DNA of 64,000 nt, taken from the NCBI RefSeq assembly GCF_017355855.1, contig NZ_JAFEWD010000003.1, positions 248,001-312,000 of the forward strand, in the 5' to 3' direction. The notes under the pieces were generated by a model. That model made no database searches and was not told the DNA's origin. It was given only the letters and a program-made list of their open reading frames with translations. The stretch is from Pedobacter sp. SYSU D00535 (GTDB lineage: Bacteria; Bacteroidota; Bacteroidia; Sphingobacteriales; Sphingobacteriaceae). Both the position numbers and the translations under genes were made by a program. Shown here piece by piece: positions 26,301 to 36,196 of the stretch (position 1 is its first letter; every line of letters starts with the position of its first letter).

Positions 26301-28025
26301 CTATTTTCTTAGCGTCGTGGTATAGGTAGGATCACCTATCCGTGGACGGCCAATCACTACCATATTAGGATAGTTACTGATAAGACCACCTATATTTACG
26401 TTCAAGTTCACGTATCCCACAGACAAATAGTAACGGTTTTCCGACTTATATACGCGCCAGGTCACAATATTTCTCGAGTCACCTATGGGGATGGATTGAC
26501 GACCGCCGTTAGGCATCGTGTAATGCGTCCGCTGGCCCGTTCCTCCTGCATTTAACTGGATTTCATCCACCTGCCCTTCTGGCCAGGTATTTATCCATGT
26601 GCCTGCTGCCGCTGCTGCATAAATAGAGGAAGAATCAACTTCTGCTTTTACTTTTGCCGTAACAGTTTTCTTAAGCTCCTTGGAAGAAGTTGCCGGGTTG
26701 CTGTAAGTGACATCATAGCTGAAGTCCTGATCTGTGGTGGCACTTGTACGAGCGACAAGTTTTACAGAGCCGTCTGTCAGTTTAGTGGCAGTAAGCTGAA
26801 CGGCGGAATTGGATATATTACTGATTGAAATATACTTGCTGTTGACGTTACGGGTCACTGCCTGAACACCAGTTTTGAAGTCGGCGATCCAAACGCTGGG
26901 TTTAAACCTGTTAGGAAGCTTTTGTATAAGGCTTCCTATAGACGTTTTAAAGTTCGTATAGTTAGTTAGAAACTGCTGCAGTGTTTCCCCAGCTTCTGCA
27001 CCCGACTCGTCGCCTGTCATCAGTTTACGGAAGCTTGCTTTCGCGGTATATACTTTTTCCTGCGCATTATTATATACGTCGCTGGTAAAATCGCCGAGTG
27101 AGAGGTTTTGATAGGGCAGGAATGCTGTTTCTACAACCACTCCCATTAAGGTCATGTTCTGACTTAAAGAACTCATTACTTCCGTGAACATGTATCCCAC
27201 TGCAATTCCAGTTGCGAGGGTTCCGACAATAGGAATGGCTCCTGTAACCGGCATCGCATAAAGAAGGGCCGCAAGCTTGGTGATGTTCCTTAACAAAACA
27301 CGGGTAGAGCGTAACCAATTAGAGATAGCATCTCTTTGCGCCTGTTCAAAATCCGCTACTGTCGATAAGGTAGAGGGCTGACGGGACAGGCGTAAATAGT
27401 CTTTGGTGTTAGTGGCCGAAAGAGAAGATCTTATTTCCGTGATCCAGTCGAGGTTAGCAGCAATCACCCTTGCAAACTCCTGTTTTTGTTCTGCGGTCAA
27501 TTGCTCGTATTGCTGTTTATAGGTTGATAGCAGTTGTGAATACAGCTGAGCGTCGGCCCTAGCAGCACTTTTAGCTTCTGTACTCAGTTCTGCATGGTTC
27601 GCATACTGCTGCAGACTTAAAATTGAACTGTCGATGCTCTCCTCCACACGTTCTGCATACTGTGCCGGCTGCGCTATTGATGGAGCCGCTATCACCTTTA
27701 AGGCGGCGGTAAAGGTCCTTTCAGCCGCTGTGAATTTTAGGGTATACGAGCCGGGAGCAAGGTCAGGAACAACAAAAATAGCTTGATTGTTCAAAATCGA
27801 AACCTTCACACTTTTTCCATTGATCTCGGTGTTGGTTTCGGCGTTTTCGGTCGTGATGTCCGGCAGATCAAGTTGCACCAGCTCAAACGGCGCGAATGAT
27901 CCGTCACCAGTGCTTAAAGTAACAAGCTCTATCTCTGCATTTTTTTTATCCTTTTTGCAACTAAGGATGGGGAAGAACATTAAAAGGATTACAAATCCTA
28001 AAAGGTAAGTAAAATTATATTTCAT
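26301..28025 (-). CDS. Large lipoprotein of unknown function, 574 aa
   Basis: The start at ATG 28025 gives a lipoprotein signal with Cys23 (PILSCKKD). Residues ~35-115 look like an immunoglobulin-like (IPT/TIG) domain (APGSYTLKFTAAERTFTAAL). A long helical region (~125-260, Gln/Glu/Arg-rich) follows, then a hydrophobic Gly-rich segment (~265-300, VTGAIPIVGTLATGIAVGY). The C-terminal ~80 residues have a lipocalin-like strand pattern (AGTWINTWPEGQVDEIQL). The hydrophobic part inside an otherwise soluble lipoprotein is unusual. Family unknown; it sits divergent from a MocR regulator, 248 bp apart. Confidence 0.6.
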   Translation of the reverse strand: MKYNFTYLLGFVILLMFFPILSCKKDKKNAEIELVTLSTGDGSFAPFELVQLDLPDITTENAETNTEINGKSVKVSILNNQAIFVVPDLAPGSYTLKFTAAERTFTAALKVIAAPSIAQPAQYAERVEESIDSSILSLQQYANHAELSTEAKSAARADAQLYSQLLSTYKQQYEQLTAEQKQEFARVIAANLDWITEIRSSLSATNTKDYLRLSRQPSTLSTVADFEQAQRDAISNWLRSTRVLLRNITKLAALLYAMPVTGAIPIVGTLATGIAVGYMFTEVMSSLSQNMTLMGVVVETAFLPYQNLSLGDFTSDVYNNAQEKVYTAKASFRKLMTGDESGAEAGETLQQFLTNYTNFKTSIGSLIQKLPNRFKPSVWIADFKTGVQAVTRNVNSKYISISNISNSAVQLTATKLTDGSVKLVARTSATTDQDFSYDVTYSNPATSSKELKKTVTAKVKAEVDSSSIYAAAAAGTWINTWPEGQVDEIQLNAGGTGQRTHYTMPNGGRQSIPIGDSRNIVTWRVYKSENRYYLSVGYVNLNVNIGGLISNYPNMVVIGRPRIGDPTYTTTLRK

Positions 28026-28273
28026 ATGTAAAGTTTGCTCATCAATAAAGCCAGGCATTTAGGACGCCGGCAAAAGAACAAAAATATTAATAAGGATTGG
28101 GCCTTCTCAATACCCACTAGTTAGTATTTTTAAACATACCCCTCTAGTGTGGCGAGGCAGTGTCAGGCGAAACAGGGTAATGCTCTTCCCTTGCTGTTGT
28201 CCTCACCAGTAAGTTCTGTTTTGCGTCGCAGCATGGACTCCCGTAATAAGCCAACAATCCTTAAATTCGCGAC

Positions 28274-29722
28274 ATGCTCAGACCCTGGAAAACCTTCATT
28301 CACTTAAACTTTGAATGCGTTACTCCACTACATACCCAGATAGCCAACGGAATCATCGAAGAAATACGGAAGGGCAGGTTAAAGCCGGCGACTGCCTTAC
28401 CGGGCACCCGGATCCTTGCACAGGAACTGGGGGTAAGCCGGAAAGTGATTGTGATGGCTTTCGAAGATCTGACCATCCGGGGCTGGCTGGAAACAGTAGC
28501 CAAAAAGGGAACATTCGTATCCTCCGGGAAAAGCATTCCGGAGACTGACCCTGTTCCTGCTGCGAACAAGTATACCTACACGCTGAATACCCCACCCTCA
28601 TCCTTGCGCCTTCTCCCACATGCAGAAACGAGTACGATCGTTTTCAATGATGGATTACCAGATGTGCGTTTAGCACCCATACAGGAATTAGGCAATGCCT
28701 ACCGGCGAATTATACAGCGGAAAGGACGCTGGCGAATGCTGGGTTACGGCCATGAGCGGGGCGACGAATCCTTAAGGCTGGCCCTTTGCAATATGCTCAC
28801 GCACGACCGGGCCTTATCTCTTAATGAATTACAAATCTGCGTCACGCGTGGCAGTCAGATGGCCTTGTATCTTACCGCAAAGGTCTTGTTAAAGGCGGGC
28901 GACTGCGTGGCGGTGGAAGATCCGGGCTATTCTCCATTCTGGGATATCCTTAAAGCATGCGGTGCACGCATCCTGCCCGTCGCGGTGGACGGTCAGGGAA
29001 TGCAGGTGGATAAACTGGAGGACTTATGTAAGCAACTTCCGATCAAGGCGGTATATACCACACCTCATCATCAGTTTCCCACTACCGTGGCGATGAGCAA
29101 AGAGCGGAGAGAAGCTTTAGTAAGTCTTTCCAATCGCTTTGGATTTGCCATTATTGAAGACGACTACGATCACGAGTATCATTATGCAGCTAACCGCAAC
29201 TTGCCATTGAAAAGTTATAGCAACAGTCATAATGTAATCTATATTGGTTCGGTGAGTAAATTAATAGCCCCCTCGTTACGGGTAGGCTATGTGGTAGGTC
29301 CGGAAGATTTTATAGAGGCTGTAGCGGCATATAGGCTGATGGTTGACCGGCAGGGAGATGTAACCTTGGAGCAGGCCCTGGCAGAGCTGATGCAGGACGG
29401 GGAAGTGAGCAGGCATGCGCGGGAAGCACTGGCGATTTACCACGAACGTTTCCTGCTGATGGAGCAACTGCTTCATAAACACCTGAAAGTCAAATGCGAT
29501 TTTCACGCTCCGCAGGGAGGCCTGGCCTACTGGCTTCGTTTTAAGGAGGAGAAAAGTACCTTGCATTTACAACAAGAGCTGCTAAGACGAGGCGTTTCGG
29601 TCATTCCCAGCGAAAACTTCTCGTTTGAACGCATGTCCTTGAATGCGCTTCGCTTAGGGTATGCCTCCCTAAACGCCGCAGAGCTGGAAGAGGGAATCAA
29701 AAAAATTGCAGAGGTAATTTAA
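28274..29722 (+). CDS. MocR/PdxR-type transcription regulator (GntR HTH plus aminotransferase fold)
   Basis: The protein is 482 aa. An N-terminal winged helix (~15-80) contains IANGIIEEIRKGRLKP and LPGTRILAQELGVSRKVI. The rest is a fold-type I aminotransferase domain with the PLP lysine at Lys329 (GSVSKLIAPSLRVGYV) and DDYDHEYHY for cofactor contacts. Members sense PLP or amino compounds and usually regulate a divergently transcribed gene. The divergent neighbour here is the large lipoprotein, with 248 bp between. The convergent genes are a thioredoxin-like/DUF2024 pair. Its target is not evident. Confidence 0.9.
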   Translation: MLRPWKTFIHLNFECVTPLHTQIANGIIEEIRKGRLKPATALPGTRILAQELGVSRKVIVMAFEDLTIRGWLETVAKKGTFVSSGKSIPETDPVPAANKYTYTLNTPPSSLRLLPHAETSTIVFNDGLPDVRLAPIQELGNAYRRIIQRKGRWRMLGYGHERGDESLRLALCNMLTHDRALSLNELQICVTRGSQMALYLTAKVLLKAGDCVAVEDPGYSPFWDILKACGARILPVAVDGQGMQVDKLEDLCKQLPIKAVYTTPHHQFPTTVAMSKERREALVSLSNRFGFAIIEDDYDHEYHYAANRNLPLKSYSNSHNVIYIGSVSKLIAPSLRVGYVVGPEDFIEAVAAYRLMVDRQGDVTLEQALAELMQDGEVSRHAREALAIYHERFLLMEQLLHKHLKVKCDFHAPQGGLAYWLRFKEEKSTLHLQQELLRRGVSVIPSENFSFERMSLNALRLGYASLNAAELEEGIKKIAEVI

Positions 29723-29748
29723 GGGCTGAGCAAGTCAACCCTTAATTC

Positions 29749-30012
29749 CTAGTTACAATTCTCCAGCTCAACGATGTAATGCCCTTTTGATCCTATCTCA
29801 GCCCGGATGTTGGCCGGTACCTCCTCCACGTGACAGAACTTGCACCTGGAGGTTTCGAAGGCTTCATGATCGATGCCTTTACTGTTCAGGAAGGCTTTGC
29901 CGTAGCTGTAGATCAGCTCCTGATCCGACAGGCTGTCGGGGACAAGGATATCAAAATGCATCAGCTTTTGATCCTTTCGCTGCACGTAAGTGTCGTATAC
30001 TGCTACTTTCAT
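29749..30012 (-). CDS. DUF2024 family protein
   Basis: The 87-residue protein starts MKVAVYDTYVQRKDQKLMHF and ends with a CKFCHVEEVPANI segment, the typical DUF2024 layout (small, single domain, two Cys near residue 60). The function of the family is unknown. Its start codon overlaps the stop codon of the thioredoxin-like gene (TAATG), so translation is coupled and the two probably act together. Confidence 0.8.
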   Translation of the reverse strand: MKVAVYDTYVQRKDQKLMHFDILVPDSLSDQELIYSYGKAFLNSKGIDHEAFETSRCKFCHVEEVPANIRAEIGSKGHYIVELENCN

Positions 30013-30245
30013 TAACTTTTCAGATCGCTTAGGTTAGCACCGAAATTGATGTGCAGCACATTTCCATTAGGAGTTATTAATGCCGGAACCGACTTTACTC
30101 CTTTTGCTTCCGCCTCTTCAACACGGCTGTTGTCTTCGCCAAGATGGACTATTTCTACATTGCCTGCCTCGAGTAGTTGTAAGATGTCGTGTTCTGCACT
30201 AACACAAACCGGACATCCTGCGTGGTAAAAAATTGTCTTTGCCAT
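30012..30245 (-). CDS. Thioredoxin/glutaredoxin-like protein with CPVC motif
   Basis: At 77 aa this is a minimal thioredoxin fold: strand TIFYHAG, redox motif Cys11-Pro-Val-Cys14, a helix (SAEHDILQLLEA), a second strand (VEIVHLGED) and the cis-Pro block VKSVPALITPNG. It likely reduces or isomerises cytosolic disulfides or delivers electrons to a specific partner. It is the first gene of a translationally coupled pair with the DUF2024 gene. A Bacteroidota start context (A/T rich, no strong Shine-Dalgarno) precedes it. Confidence 0.82.
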   Translation of the reverse strand: MAKTIFYHAGCPVCVSAEHDILQLLEAGNVEIVHLGEDNSRVEEAEAKGVKSVPALITPNGNVLHINFGANLSDLKS

Positions 30246-30357
30246 AGTATTTCTTTTTTCGTTGCTTCAAAGATGCGGCCCTGCGCTCGCTTGCAAGGGA
30301 TCCAGTTTTTAGGCAATTTGGAAAAACTGGCTCGGCTGATTGGTCTTCCTTTATTCT

Positions 30358-30610
30358 CCGCAGAGTCTCCTTTAGGGACTCTGCGGTTCTACTTCCTTCG
30401 TTAAATAGGTCTTTCTACAGCCTTCGTTAAATATGTCTTGTTGCCTCAATATTACTTCTGACAGGTATAGGTTTTATTTTTAACGTAAGAACCTGGGGCA
30501 ATTTGGAATATCTAAGGAAGAATCTGGGGCGATTTGGAATATCTAAGGAAGACGCAGCGTCCCTTCCTTTGCTATGGCTTCCGCATCGGTGACTCTGCGA
30601 GGAAGGATGT
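30358..30610. repeat. Outlying copy of the CCGCAG/CTGCGG repeat found at 36.2-37.2 kb
   Basis: CCGCAGAGTCTCCTTTAGGG begins at 30358 with its partner CTGCGG, then the CTTCCTTCGTTAAAT segment. From ~30505 the second module follows (GGAATATCTAAGGAAGACGC ... GACTCTGCGAGGAAGG). A 39-nt piece within it is duplicated (CTGGGGCAATTTGGAATATC and CTGGGGCGATTTGGAATATC). The rest of the 30246-30916 gap holds the partial triple-hairpin copy and a short piece (30655-30680) of the CCTCCGC repeat; no gene is seen. Confidence 0.85.
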
Positions 30611-30687
30611 GGAGAGGGGGGTAATTGAAAACAGCAATTGAATTTAGTAGATGGTTGAATAGCGCTGTCCTCAGCTGGCGAACCTTT

Positions 30688-30735
30688 GCTCTTCGGAATT
30701 TGTAATTCCGAAGCTCCTATCGCAGGATTTACAAT
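30688..30735. repeat. Partial triple-hairpin element, inverted orientation
   Basis: GCTCTTCGGAATTTGTAATT with CCGAAG forms the CGGAATT hairpin, followed by AGCTCCTATCG and the GGATTTACAATCC hairpin. This matches the right end of the 137-bp element read on the other strand. Confidence 0.85.
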
Positions 30736-30916
30736 CCGATCTTTCCAAAGCTGCGTTTTTCGTGCTCATCCAAACGTTAAGTTTTACCAACAATATAACA
30801 ATGAGCTAACCTCGTCTTAACGTGTGCTTGTGACCTTCGCAGCATAATTGAAAAATGGTTAGAGAACTTTCCACTGTCGGAAGCGTGATCTAACCGGGGA
30901 GACACACAAGAATTTT

Positions 30917-32512
30917 ATGAAAGCACTTAATGTGATTATAGCAGGCATGCTATTGAGTTATGGCGCGTATGCCCAAGAAACTGCCAAAGGATATATTTAT
31001 ACAGACAAAAACGGAAACGGAAAACGTGAGAAGTCGGAAGCAGGCATTTCTGGAGTGGCAGTTACAAACGGAAAGGAAGTGGTTCTATCAGATAAAAAAG
31101 GATATTATGAGCTTCCGGTAAGTGAGGATCAGATCATCTCGGTGATCAAACCCTCGGGATACAAGGTGCGGGTGGATGAAAATCAGCTTCCCCAGTTTTT
31201 CTATAACCATAAACCCGCAGGTTCGCCTGCGCTGAAATATAAGGGGGTAGCACCGACCGGCAAATTACCAGCCTCCATCGACTTCGCCCTTAGCCCTGCA
31301 AAAGAAGATCCTAACTTTACCGCCCTGATCTTTGGCGATCCGCAACCCTACACCCTGCAGGAAGTGGATTATTTCGACAGAGGAATAGTCGCTGAAGTTG
31401 CGGGAATTAAAAATGTAGCTTTTGGCCTAAGCATGGGGGATCTCGTAGGAAACGACCCGGATCTGTTCATGCCATATATCAAGGCGGTGAAGAAAGTCGG
31501 AATTCCCTGGTACAACCTGCTGGGAAATCACGATGTCAACTTTGACGTGAAAGAGGATAAATATTCAGATGAATCCTATGAAGCTCATTTCGGCCCTGCT
31601 AATTATGCCTTTAACTATGGCAACGTTCACTTTATCGTATTGGACGACATCTTGTACCCGGATCCAAGGGATGGCAAATCCTACTGGGGAGGCCTTCGGG
31701 AAGATCAACTGGAGTTTGTTGCCAACGATCTGAAGTTTGTTCCTAAGGACAAGCTGATAGTGATCGCATTCCACATTCCAATCGACCAGGCTGGTAATAA
31801 TGAGGCGTTCAGGGAGGCCGACAGAATTAAACTGTTTGAATTACTGGCGGATTTCCCCAATACTTTGTCCTTGTCGGCCCATACCCACAACCAAAAGCAG
31901 ATTTTCTTTCATAAAAAAGACGGCTGGAAACAGGAGAAGGCTCACCATCATTACAATGTCGGTACTACCTCGGGCAACTGGTATTCAGGCGAACTGAATG
32001 AGCAGGGGATTCCAGTATCGACCATGAGCGATGGCACTCCGAAAGGGTATGCCTTCATCAACTTTAAGGGAAATCAATATGACGTCGACTATAAGGCGGC
32101 AGGTAAGCCGAAGGCCTACCAGATCGAGCTATCGGCACCAAAAGTTGTGGAGCACAAAGCGAGAACATCAGCCGGCATCTATGCAAATTTCTTTATGGGT
32201 TCAGAAAACGATAAGGTTGAATTCAGAATCGACGATGGTACCTGGAAAAAGATGGTGTATATGCCTGAAAGCGACCCTTCCTTCTTAGACGTACTGCACA
32301 AATGGGATCATACCGAGACACTGTTATCGGGACGGCGTCCAAGTAATGCTGCGGAGTGCAAGCATTTATGGAGAGCTGCAGTTCCTACCAATTTGAAACC
32401 GGGTGAACATACGATTGAAGTTAAAGCAACGGATATGTATGGTAAGACCTTCACTCAAACTAAGAAATATACCATTTTGGAAAAGACAAGCACCGCGAGT
32501 AATCTTAAATAG
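30917..32512 (+). CDS. Calcineurin-like phosphoesterase, three-domain Bacteroidota type, secreted
   Basis: A signal peptide (residues 1-19, ending AYAQ) leads a 531-residue protein. An N-terminal prealbumin/SdrB-like strand domain (~22-110, YIYTDKNGNGKREKSEAGIS) precedes the metallophosphoesterase core (~130-350), with FGDPQPY, SMGDLVGND, LLGNHDVNFD, AFHIPID and LSAHTHNQ supplying the metal-binding Asp, Asn and His residues. A C-terminal beta domain (~385-515) follows. Enzymes of this layout hydrolyse phosphate esters outside the cytoplasm; the substrate is unknown. It has its own terminator and no operon partners. Confidence 0.9.
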   Translation: MKALNVIIAGMLLSYGAYAQETAKGYIYTDKNGNGKREKSEAGISGVAVTNGKEVVLSDKKGYYELPVSEDQIISVIKPSGYKVRVDENQLPQFFYNHKPAGSPALKYKGVAPTGKLPASIDFALSPAKEDPNFTALIFGDPQPYTLQEVDYFDRGIVAEVAGIKNVAFGLSMGDLVGNDPDLFMPYIKAVKKVGIPWYNLLGNHDVNFDVKEDKYSDESYEAHFGPANYAFNYGNVHFIVLDDILYPDPRDGKSYWGGLREDQLEFVANDLKFVPKDKLIVIAFHIPIDQAGNNEAFREADRIKLFELLADFPNTLSLSAHTHNQKQIFFHKKDGWKQEKAHHHYNVGTTSGNWYSGELNEQGIPVSTMSDGTPKGYAFINFKGNQYDVDYKAAGKPKAYQIELSAPKVVEHKARTSAGIYANFFMGSENDKVEFRIDDGTWKKMVYMPESDPSFLDVLHKWDHTETLLSGRRPSNAAECKHLWRAAVPTNLKPGEHTIEVKATDMYGKTFTQTKKYTILEKTSTASNLK

Positions 32513-32533
32513 AACTCACGAAGACTTTTTTAC

Positions 32534-32577
32534 AGGGTATCATCCCCGGCTACGTTTCAAGCCAGGGTTGATACCCT
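32534..32577 (+). terminator. Long hairpin after the phosphoesterase gene
   Basis: AGGGTATCATCCCCGGCT (32534-32551) pairs, with two mismatches or wobbles, with AGCCAGGGTTGATACCCT (32560-32577) around a 7-8-nt loop. There is no long T-run, so it may act mainly as an mRNA-end stabiliser. Confidence 0.7.
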
Positions 32578-32666
32578 TCTTGCATTAGGGGCCGCTGCTT
32601 CTGGTCCTAGGGTCCCCCTAAGACCGACTTTTCACTCCACCCACGTTTTCCCTATAGCCTTTTTTC

Positions 32667-34301
32667 CTACCCCTGCTCAATCTCCTTTAAGCTCGTCATT
32701 TTCTTGTAGGCAAGGAAACCTTTGATATCTTCAAAATGCTCGCGAACGCGTTTATTGCCAAATTCGAACACCTTTTTAACCAGTCCGTCTAAGAAATCAC
32801 GGTCGTGAGATACCAGGATCAGCGTACCATCAAAATCCTGCAGCGCCTCCTTGATAATGTCCTTGGTCTTCATGTCCAAATGGTTCGTCGGCTCATCGAG
32901 GATCAGTAGGTTGACTGGTTCTAATAATAGTTTGATCATCGCCAGACGGGTTTTCTCACCCCCGGAAAGTACTTTTACTTTTTTGGTAATATCGTCGCCG
33001 CTAAACATGAAAGCACCTAAAAGGTCTTTGATCTTTACGGTTCCATCGCTTAAAGGGATCTGGTCGATGGTCTCAAATACCGTCAAGTTTTCGTCCAGCA
33101 GGGCAGCCTGGTTCTGCGCGAAATAGCCGATCTTGGCGTTGTGCCCGATTTTTAGACTTCCTTCATACTCAATCTCGCCCATAATGGCTTTGATCATGGT
33201 CGACTTACCCTCTCCGTTTTTTCCGACGAAGGCCACTTTTTCTCCCCGCTCAATCACCATCGAGGCCTTTTCGAATACCACATGGTCGCCGTAGGATTTG
33301 CTTAGCTCTTCGACGATCACCGGATATTGGCCGGAACGCGGTGAGGGAGGAAACTTCAAACGCAAGGCCGAGGTATCGACTTCATCGATCTGAATGATCT
33401 CCAGCTTTTCGAGCATTTTTACGCGCGACTGCACCTGCAGCGTTTTGGAGTAGGTACCTCTGAAGCGATCGATGAATTCCTGGTTGTCCGCAATGAAGCG
33501 TTGTTGTTCTTCGTAGGCCTTCAACTGATGCACGCGGCGCTCGGCACGCAGCTGCAGGTAGTGACTGTATTTCGCTTTATAGTCGTAGATCCGGCCCATA
33601 GTGACCTCGATCGTACGATTCGTAATGTTATCCACAAAGGCCCGGTCGTGGGAGATCACCATCACCGCCTTGGCCGAATTCACCAGGAAATCCTCTAACC
33701 ATTGAATACTCTCAATATCCATGTGGTTCGTCGGCTCATCCAGCAGGATCAGATCCGGCTTCTTTAATAGGATCTTTGCCAGTTCAATCCGCATGCGCCA
33801 TCCACCGGAAAACTCAGAGGTGGGGCGGGTGAAGTCTTTTCGTTGGAAGCCTAGACCCTTTAATACTTTCTCTACTTCCGCATCGTAATTAATCTCTTCT
33901 ACCGAATAGATCTTCTCACTCAGCTCCGATACCCGCTCAATCAACTTCATGTAATCGTCGCTTTCATAGTCGGTACGGATGGTGAGTTGTTCATTCAGCT
34001 CCTCCATTTCCTTATGCAGTTGTTGTGCCTCCTGAAAAGCTTTGGAAGCTTCTTCAAATACGGTCACATTGTCCTGCGTCAGCAGATGCTGGGGCAGGTA
34101 GGCAATCACGGCATCCTTTGGCCCGGTAACACTACCGGTTGTAGGTTTCGCAGCACCGGCAATTATCTTTAAGATGGTCGACTTGCCCGCACCGTTCTTA
34201 CCCATCAGCGCTATTTTATCGTTCTCGTTAATCGGAAAGGTTACATCACTAAACAGCGTGGTTCCGCCAAAAGAAACCGAAATATTATTTACATTAATCA
34301 C
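32667..34301 (-). CDS. ABC-F family ATPase (translation factor type)
   Basis: Two ABC ATPase domains lie in one 544-aa chain without membrane segments. Walker A motifs are GKNGAGKS (~35) and GKNGEGKS (~360). Signature motifs are SGGW and LSGGEKTR, and both Walker B segments end LILLDEPTNH or LILDEPTNH. The interdomain linker (~240-320), with YLQLRAERRVHQLKAYEEQQ, is the long helical P-site tRNA interaction motif arm of ABC-F proteins. They bind the ribosomal E site and relieve stalls, in some cases antibiotic-induced. Whether it is housekeeping (Uup/YbiT-like) or a resistance type cannot be told. Confidence 0.93.
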   Translation of the reverse strand: MINVNNISVSFGGTTLFSDVTFPINENDKIALMGKNGAGKSTILKIIAGAAKPTTGSVTGPKDAVIAYLPQHLLTQDNVTVFEEASKAFQEAQQLHKEMEELNEQLTIRTDYESDDYMKLIERVSELSEKIYSVEEINYDAEVEKVLKGLGFQRKDFTRPTSEFSGGWRMRIELAKILLKKPDLILLDEPTNHMDIESIQWLEDFLVNSAKAVMVISHDRAFVDNITNRTIEVTMGRIYDYKAKYSHYLQLRAERRVHQLKAYEEQQRFIADNQEFIDRFRGTYSKTLQVQSRVKMLEKLEIIQIDEVDTSALRLKFPPSPRSGQYPVIVEELSKSYGDHVVFEKASMVIERGEKVAFVGKNGEGKSTMIKAIMGEIEYEGSLKIGHNAKIGYFAQNQAALLDENLTVFETIDQIPLSDGTVKIKDLLGAFMFSGDDITKKVKVLSGGEKTRLAMIKLLLEPVNLLILDEPTNHLDMKTKDIIKEALQDFDGTLILVSHDRDFLDGLVKKVFEFGNKRVREHFEDIKGFLAYKKMTSLKEIEQG

Positions 34302-34465
34302 GAAATCAGGAAATTAAAATGAGCGGCAAAGATAGTGGATTTTAGAAGAATCCGCTGAATTCGCGTAGAATCTCTGGTTGGAAGCTCCGGTTTTGTAGCC
34401 TTCCTTAGCTCTTGCCGCCCGCCCATTTCGCTGATTACCCTGTAGCGAGTCTCATTGACCCGCGG

Positions 34466-35788
34466 CTACCTGAACAACTGATACGCCTTGCTCAAAAACT
34501 TCGGCACTAATGTTTCCTTTCTGGCCATGTTGATATAGAATAGAGCTATCAGGTCGTTTTCGGGATCGATGATGTATTCTGTACCGTATAGTCCGCCCCA
34601 GGCAAAGGCCGAATTTGAAACCTCCGGTGTCGGCTTTTTCTCCGCATTATAAAGCTCAAATCCGAGTCCGAACTGGAATCCCTTGCCTCCCGAATTCTTC
34701 TCAGGCAGCTGGTTGATCTTGGTCATCTGGTCAATGGTTTCGGGCTTTAAAATTCTCTTGCCATTAAAAGTCCCTTTATTCAAGAGCATCTGGCAGAACT
34801 TTGCATAATCGTCGATCGGTCCATTAAGTCCGATAGCTCCTTCGGCATAGGTCTGATTTTTACTGATAGTTGCCTCGCTGAACCTATTCGGGGCAGGCTC
34901 CAGGTTTCCATTCACCGCACTATACACCTTTACGAAGCGGCTCAGCTTTTCGGGCTCGAAGTACCAGTCGGTGTCGTTCATGCCCAGCGGAACCAGAATA
35001 GTCTCTTTGACATATTCACGTAGGGGCTTGCCTGAAATTCGCTCAATCATATAGGCCAGCATATTGGTACTCACATGATAATTCCACTCGGAGCCAGGAT
35101 CGAACCCGAGCGGGTACTTGGCCAGTGCCAGCATTTCATCTTTCAGATATCGGGCAGATCCGGTGCCTCCCGTGCGTTGGCCGTCAGGAGTACTAGCAGT
35201 TGCTTCACCCGAGGCTTTCCGGGTAGAATCTGCCTTCTGCCGTTCTATCTGACGGATCTTCCCCACTAAGCCCGCACCTAAACCTGAGGAGTGCGATAGC
35301 AGGTGTGCAAAGGTCATTGGCCGTGAAACAGGACGGGTGTCGTACGTTCCATCAGGATGAACCGCTGTCACGACCTTATCAGAGATTTCGGGGAAGTATT
35401 TAGCAACCGGGTCATCTACTTTTACCAGTCCCTTTTCTACAAGTGTCATGAAGGCGACGCTGGTTACTGCTTTCGTCTGCGAAAACATGATGTAATAATC
35501 ATCTACCGTAGCGGGCACTTTGTTTTCCAGATCCTTCCAGCCAAAAGCTTTCTTATAAACCACGTTGCCCCCTTTTGCTACAAAACCTACTACACAGGGC
35601 ACTTTTTTCTGATCCACGAACGACTGCAGCAGTGAATCTATGCTTCTGACTTTTGCAGGGGTAGTTCCGACCTTTTTTAGATCGGGATTCTGTCTGAACT
35701 TTTGAGGTGCTGCCGCTGATTGAGCAATAGTATCTGTTGTACATAAAGCACCGGCTATAAGCAGGATGAAGTAGAAGATCTTTTTCAT
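34466..35788 (-). CDS. Serine hydrolase, class C beta-lactamase family, exported
   Basis: Start ATG 35788 gives a signal peptide (1-23, ending TIAQ) and 440 aa; an ATG two codons earlier is equivalent. The active-site motif is Ser103-xx-Lys106 (SQTK) in the usual place after an N-terminal strand-rich part (VVGFVAKGGNVVYKKAFG). A Tyr-containing second motif follows at WNYHVSTN, and the HxG-like third motif is in FAWGGLYGTEYIIDP. An insert (~180-210, TRKASGEATASTPDGQRTGG) is flexible. Such enzymes are esterases, D-aminopeptidases or PBP-like proteins in the periplasm. It is monocistronic, next to the long 36-kb repeat array. Confidence 0.88.
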   Translation of the reverse strand: MKKIFYFILLIAGALCTTDTIAQSAAAPQKFRQNPDLKKVGTTPAKVRSIDSLLQSFVDQKKVPCVVGFVAKGGNVVYKKAFGWKDLENKVPATVDDYYIMFSQTKAVTSVAFMTLVEKGLVKVDDPVAKYFPEISDKVVTAVHPDGTYDTRPVSRPMTFAHLLSHSSGLGAGLVGKIRQIERQKADSTRKASGEATASTPDGQRTGGTGSARYLKDEMLALAKYPLGFDPGSEWNYHVSTNMLAYMIERISGKPLREYVKETILVPLGMNDTDWYFEPEKLSRFVKVYSAVNGNLEPAPNRFSEATISKNQTYAEGAIGLNGPIDDYAKFCQMLLNKGTFNGKRILKPETIDQMTKINQLPEKNSGGKGFQFGLGFELYNAEKKPTPEVSNSAFAWGGLYGTEYIIDPENDLIALFYINMARKETLVPKFLSKAYQLFR

Positions 35789-36196
35789 GGTCATGCCCTT
35801 AATTTATTGGTGTTGGTTACGAGTTTATTGTTAGCAATGTAGTTAGTTTCTTACATGAAGGGGCGCAAGGAATAGTTTGCAGTTCATCCAGGTACGACTA
35901 ACAGGCATTTGGTTTGTAATTTATCCTTCGGTTTAAAAAACGCCTTGCGCTTCAAAGCCTTGGGCGAACAGGTTTATTTTTACGCCAAGCTATGAATTTT
36001 GTGGAGGAATTCCAATGAACCTTATGAGTTGGTGCCATCTTGCTGGCTAGCAGGATCGTTGTCCTCCTCCGCTAAACTGATAAATTAACCTGTTTCATAC
36101 AAATGCCGCTTTCATCCTGCAGGAAGGGGTTATGGTTAAAGAGCGTTTATCGGTGTAAGCGAGCTCTCTTCTAGCTAAAGCCTTCGCTTTTATTTT

